A DNA stretch of 64,000 bases, taken from the NCBI GenBank assembly GCA_030077755.1, contig JAQJZZ010000017.1, forward strand, positions 434,001-498,000. The letters run 5' to 3'. Below, in pieces: positions 59,201-64,000 of the stretch. Within the stretch, counting starts at the first letter, position 1. Every line of letters begins with the position of its first letter. The position numbers were made by a program, and so were the translations under genes. The notes under the pieces are model-generated. The model made no database searches and had not been told where the DNA came from. It worked only from the letters and a program-made list of their open reading frames with translations. Source of the DNA: Filosporella fistucella. Taxonomy: Eukaryota; Ascomycota; Leotiomycetes; Helotiales.

Positions 59201-59630
59201 AGAACAACTCGACATTGATTCCGGCTACGACGAAGCCCTCCGTAATCTCCGTGACAGAGTCGAGGTCCCTGTCGCACCCATTTCAGAATCCCAACAACAA
59301 GAAGACTACTACAAATCCGTACGCACATACATGGTTCTCTGCTGGCTCATCTCAAATGCTATCCTCGCCATGGCAGTTAGTGAAGCATATGGTGCTACAG
59401 GTATAGGCGATAACTTTTATCTTAAATTTATCCTCTGGTCTGTAGCTTCATTGGCTTTCTTCAGAGCGATCGGTAGTAGCGCGTTCGGGATCATCAATAT
59501 GGTTGAGGCTGTTGTGGAAGGTAGAGTGAGGTTGAGGATGAAGGCGCCGAAGTGGATGGGTGGAGTGGGGGAGAAGATGGAGAATTGGAGGGATGGGATG
59601 AGTAGTTGGGGTGGGAGTGGGAAGTCTTGA
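56287..59630 (+). CDS. Chitin synthase (division I, class I or II)
   Basis: Exons 56287-58402 and 58450-59630 encode 1098 residues. The 47-nt intron (GTAAGA to TTTTGCAG) restores [17 protein letters not shown]. About 330 N-terminal residues are Ser/Pro/Arg-rich and disordered. Then come the chitin synthase N-terminal domain and the GT2 catalytic domain: [19 protein letters not shown], the catalytic EDR (674-676, [12 protein letters not shown]) and QRRRW (714-718) for processive synthesis. A C-terminal block of about six or seven membrane segments follows. The enzyme polymerises UDP-GlcNAc into chitin at the plasma membrane. Motifs such as [15 protein letters not shown] are shared by classes I-III; the segment after QRRRW fits class I or II better than III. 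It is longer than most relatives because of the N-terminal region. Confidence 0.94.
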
Positions 59631-60420
59631 GTAAGATATCTAGTTTTTTGGTATCATATTTGATGGATAGGTACGAGATGAAGTGGGGGGACCAACTTAG
59701 GGAAAGAATCTCTATGACAGGTCTGGGTCAATTCCCAGCCTAAGGCATGTCAAGGAGTAAGGTTGTTTTTGTCTTTGCTGGCTGGTATGAATGAATGGAG
59801 GATTGGTATTAATGGGGTACCTGGTTGGATGGGCGGATGATTGGTTAAATGAGGTTGGAATGGCTGGCTGGAGTACTTGTAGATTATTATGTGATATGGT
59901 TAAAATGGGATTGTTCTGGTTTATGCTTCAACTTTTTTAACTGTCCCATACTTGGTGAAATATTGAAATACTGCTATTAATTTGATCAGGGCTTTAGGTA
60001 TTATATATCTCTCTTTTCCTATACATATATATCTTTTCATCTTATCATTTCTCTTCCATCTCCCGACTTCCCCTCCGACCCCTCCTTGAAATTCAAAAAT
60101 TCACAAACAAGTCACTGATAATTCACCTACAACCCACCTCCTTCCCTTCCCGTTCAAACCACTTCCTAACCATTTCCCCTCTTTACTCTTTCCCTATCCA
60201 TAATCCAGAAATAGCAAACCTATATAAACCCACCACAACTCCACCATCAAGACCTGCCTGCATAGGCTTGTCTCCCATCGTCCGCACCCAGAGGGTAGGA
60301 CTAAACTTGTGATGATTCACTCAATGGAGAGGCGATGAAGATATAGGATTTGGTGACCTAAAGGGGATGTTTTGAGAGGTATTGATAGATAGGTAGATTG
60401 GGTCTGTGTTAGTATTTCAT

Positions 60421-60520
60421 CCGTCGTCGTGTCTTTCTCTGTTGTCAACTGCTTCTGTCGTCAAATTTCTCCGTCGTCAACCCTCTCTGCCACCGCCCCC
60501 TCCCGCTCTATGCCCTCCTG
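60421..60520 (+). repeat. CTGTCGTCAA-type repeat block
   Basis: CCGTCGTCGT, CTGTTGTCAACTG, CTTCTGTCGTCAAA and CTCCGTCGTCAACC follow one another within 60 bp, then CCCTCCCGCTCTATG. A similar CCTCCCACTCTATGG word occurs near 42669 in the first gene-poor block. Confidence 0.55.
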
Positions 60521-61275
60521 CCGAATCCTCCCTTACATTACCCTGATGCCTACCTCGCCTCTCTAAAAGACAGATTGCATGTCCACCGTGATCCTACCTC
60601 AAGCAAGTATCAAAGATGTGTATCGAGTGGACGTCGTTGTGTGTGAGTGCTTTTGTTTGAGGGTGTTCGAGTGTAGAGTCGTTTGTGACAGGGTGGTTGC
60701 TATTTAAGTTGTTTACGTTACTATCTACGCAATATCACCCTTAAGTTTTCCCTGATCCGAGCGCAGGGACCTGGAAGTTGAGTCTTTTGATCGTTGGTTA
60801 GTGTACCGATTTAAGTCTCGAGAGGGGCAAGGGGAGTATATAAGTTTTTGAAAGGAGAGGAAGACGGGAGAGTGGGGATCGAGAAGTGAATTTATTTACA
60901 TGAATGTAGTTTTATCTTCTCAACTACTTACTTCTCACCTTTAGTCCCTGTATCATTTCTCTTTCCACAATTCCATGGAAGTACTTCCTCTACTACCTCA
61001 CTTTCAATATTCTATTCCTCTCTAAAGTCATCCTATTCCTTCCCTTTTTGAAATCAGGAATAATGAAGATATATAAACGTGTCTAAAGTTGGTATCATGT
61101 TCAAGCACAACGAAGATGTCTTGATGCGACTGAGAAAAGTGCGGGATTAAGGGGGTATCCTCTATTGAGGCCGTAAGATATCTTATAATACTGTATTGAT
61201 TACTTGCTTAGAGTTTATAATGCGCTGGAAGAAGTGAAGTACGATATCTATTATCTTCACTACGTAATACAAAAA

Positions 61276-61360
61276 ACGTCAACTGTCGTCAATATTCACA
61301 TCTGCCATCAACCACACCCTCTGTCGTCAGTATTTCCTCTCTCCCAGGCTTAAGCTATAT
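61276..61360 (+). repeat. CTGTCGTCAA-type repeat block
   Basis: AACGTCAACTGTCGTCAAT is followed by CTGCCATCAACCACACCC, then CTGTCGTCAGTATTTCC and CTCTCCCAGGCTTAAG. The arrangement matches the inverted block at 43925-44045. Confidence 0.55.
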
Positions 61361-62070
61361 ACTTCCTACTTCCTCATTACTTTTCAACAGGATGGAAGGG
61401 AACAGATTCAGAAGAAAGATCTAGAAAATAAAGATTAGATTGCCAAAGACGAAAACTCACCCCCACACCACCCAATCTTCGCGACGATCCCAAATCCCTA
61501 GGTGTCCAAGTACGCGACAATTGTATCCCATCACCTTAACATCAAGTGGTTAAGTAGCTGCAGATAAGCTTATATAGAGAGAGAAATATATCAAGGAAGT
61601 TGGAGAGGTATAACACTTCCGACTTCCCAAATGAAGGTAGAACCCCTACTGCGTCTGGAAGTAATGATAAGCCTGGTCCTCAAATCCAGATTTATCTTGA
61701 TGTTCTGGAAGACGTGGTCGAAGGCTATCATTATATAGAAATGTCATTGGAGTCGAACGTTAACTTCTGCACTAGAAGTTCGACTTTCTTAGGAAATTGC
61801 TCTAGCTCTTTCGTCAGAGCGAACTGAAATCAAAGCCGACCTGGAAGTGATATGATATTATGAAAGTGTCCTTGCCTCTCTCGTCCCATAGCAAAGCCCC
61901 TATTTATGTGAAGCAGCATTGGCCCAATTCGTCAGAGGCATTCACTTCCCTTTATTTCCAGCAAGAACAAAACTAAGAAGAAAGGGAAGGAGACGAGGAG
62001 AACTCAGAGCTATAAACTAACAGTCTTATCCAGTACCCATCCTGATCAGAAGCTCGGTTTCTATCTATGA

Positions 62071-62160
62071 TTGTAACTGTCGTCTTCAGATCTGGGCCAT
62101 TCGCCAAATGAAATCGTCGTCAATACCCAAACAACCATCAACATCTCTTACCGTCACCAA
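62071..62160 (+). repeat. CTGTCGTC-type repeat block
   Basis: AACTGTCGTCTTCAGA, ATCGTCGTCAATACC, CCATCAACATC and CCGTCACCAA follow one another within about 90 bp. Confidence 0.5.
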
Positions 62161-62908
62161 TTTGTTCCTCACTTTATTATTCCTTCCATTTCCAACTATC
62201 CGAAGTGTCTCTTCCTCAATTATTGCTATTACTCTATCTACTAAACTAAAACATGTATACGTCAACTACCTTCCTCAACACACCTTCACTATTGGAGAGA
62301 GAAACACGGCCAACTAGAGGATTATAGTAAAATACGATTGTAGAGTTAACTATGGTCGTCTGTCCCGAAGACACATTTATATAAAATACAGTAGTGGCAG
62401 AGGGTTCCTTCCCTCTACTATCATAATCACCTTTGCTTTGACAGACTCCCGAGCGATGAAGTATCAAGAAGCTGAATCGGAAGTGTAAGAGAATGATTTT
62501 CGGAAGACGAGTCAAAGGAGGTGAAGGAGGCGAGTAAGTAAAAGGATTGCGAAATGGATAAGCGAACCAACAAACAGGATATCAAGTAATTCACCTAATG
62601 CTTGAGAAAGCCAACAATAGGGAACGAGGACTCTCGAATCCATGAAGACTAGTCCTTTTGTAACTGCCCGAAGCTACCACGATGTGAAGTATTTATAAAG
62701 TCAATGTAAACCGAGTAAAACTTACAACGTCAGTCCATCTTGATCCTTAGGCCGCACCGCACATAGGTTTGGGGAAGGAGCAAATAAAGCCGACTAGAAC
62801 TAAAATTATGAATTTATTTGGGCAATTATGACGTGAATTCCGTAAAATCTCCTTGTATATAGAACAGGGAACTTTTTCTACTACTCACAAATTTGGTATG
62901 AAGCACTT

Positions 62909-62985
62909 ATTGTCGTCGTTGAATGCGGATCTTCCGTCAATTCAAACACCTGTCGTCAACTTCCTCCCTCATCACGATCTGAGGA
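62909..62985 (+). repeat. CTGTCGTCAA-type repeat block
   Basis: TTGTCGTCGTTGAA, CTTCCGTCAATTC and CCTGTCGTCAACTTCC follow one another within about 60 bp. Confidence 0.5.
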
Positions 62986-63644
62986 GCCTCAAAAAGTGTC
63001 TTCTCTTGTGATGAACTCTCGCCTTCCTAAGCAAATCACCCAAGCCATACTCCCGACTGCCGGCATGCCCCCAAGGATACTATGAAGCTTAACCAAAGAC
63101 CTCTTATAAAGCTCGCAAGGCATGATCAAACATGCTCGAAAACAGGGATAACTCGTCGAACAGCATCCTCTATGGCAATTTTAGTGCTCGCTCTAATGCA
63201 TGTCTTTGCAAGGCTGTAGAGGAAAGTATTTATAACTTTTGGGACCAAGGAAGAAACCTCATTTCCATGTTTGGGTAACATGAATCAAAATGAATGAGAA
63301 TGAACTATCAAATTTAGGTTTTGAAGTAATAATGCTGTTTTGGAAGTGGACGTTTTCAAATTTGAACTTTCACTTCTCAGTCAAGGAGAGAAGGAACCTT
63401 CGCCGTTGGATAGGAAAGAGTCACGGGATTCAGGACTAGTATATAAGTCTGTTGAATTTCGCACCCTTCCACAGTCCACAATCCACATACCATGCAGGAG
63501 GCCGGAAACACCACAATTTGCTCTCGCCAATTCGCAGCTGTAGCCTCGGCGCAGTAGTTGTAGCAAGAAGATCTATGAAATATGAAATATTGAGTAGGGC
63601 AGTCTCTTAGGGTCGCAGCAAGTGATGAAATGTAGAGCAAAATT

Positions 63645-63810
63645 TGTCAACGCCGTCGAACACGACGATGATATGTTTTCCGGCTCTATTCTACGTAAAG
63701 CAATTGTTAAACCAGACACTCAAATTGCAGTTCGAAGAACCCATCAAGTTGACGGTGACAGTGGCCTGATCAATAATCGACGACGACGGAACTTCCGTCG
63801 TTGCTGGCAT
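63645..63810 (-). repeat. Inverted CTGTCGTC-type repeat block
   Basis: Several motif-related words appear in opposite orientation (GTTGACGGTGACAG, CGACGACGACGGAA), giving another inverted copy at the end of the window. Boundaries are uncertain. Confidence 0.4.
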
Positions 63811-64000
63811 GAATCGATAGATATCTCCACAAACTGGGAAAGGAGGAAAGTAAATCAGTGATCCTTAGCTGCTCAGAGGAGCAGGGAATAGAGGGAAGCA
63901 GCCTAATTCATGTTTCTTTTCCAAACCTTCATTTTTTGTTTTGTGGAGACATTTTGGCAATATAATATCCATCCTCGGTTCTGTAAAGCAGCCGAGTTTA

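Larger units (their letters stand above)
59631..64000. other. Gene-poor region with repeat blocks
   Basis: No gene is supported in 4.4 kb. Short frames (61600-61827, 62108-62317, 63340-63543, 63622-63861) lack motifs, and several overlap the repeat blocks listed separately. The first 100 bp should hold the chitin synthase 3' UTR. Confidence 0.5.

Overview
This window is nuclear DNA from a filamentous ascomycete (Pezizomycotina). The genes carry short GT-AG introns of about 45 to 180 nt, often with CTAAC or CTGAC-like branch sites close to the acceptor. The gene set is typical of such fungi: chitin synthase, MSB2-type signalling mucin, Zn2Cys6 regulator, 2EXR protein, AA9-like secreted protein and Svf1. 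The fairly AT-rich non-coding DNA and the gene content would fit a leotiomycete such as a member of the Sclerotiniaceae. That placement is inference only.

Layout. 0.5-13.8 kb is gene-dense: a small basic protein, an HLTF/Rad5-like SNF2-HIRAN-RING ATPase, an orphan 171-aa protein, a Zn2Cys6 transcription factor, a PMP3-type membrane peptide, a divergent histone H4 variant, Svf1 and a NIT2-type amidase. 14.5-18.2 kb holds two divergently oriented, broken genes of secondary-metabolism type: a SAM methyltransferase and a salicylate/isochorismate-synthase-like enzyme. Both have stop codons and frame breaks. 19-40.6 kb is again dense and mostly housekeeping: mitochondrial ribosomal protein uL11m, a HAL/SAT4-type kinase, mitochondrial HSP10, an AA9-like secreted protein without the copper ligands, a 2EXR protein, TYW1, an orphan nuclear-looking protein, EMC4 and the AP-1 beta adaptin.

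40.6-52.4 kb is an 11.8 kb gene-poor stretch with microsatellites and degenerate copies of a short C-T-G-T-C-G-T-C-A-A motif. The same motif returns at 60-64 kb. Between these gene-poor blocks lie an MSB2-like mucin sensor and a chitin synthase, both on the plus strand. The mucin gene probably has a long, intron-containing leader.

Most genes are unrelated neighbours. Functional pairings I would defend are MSB2 with chitin synthase (cell-surface sensing and wall synthesis) and the two decayed metabolic genes, which look like remains of one cluster. All exon structures were worked out by eye from reading frames and splice signals; no alignment or search was run.
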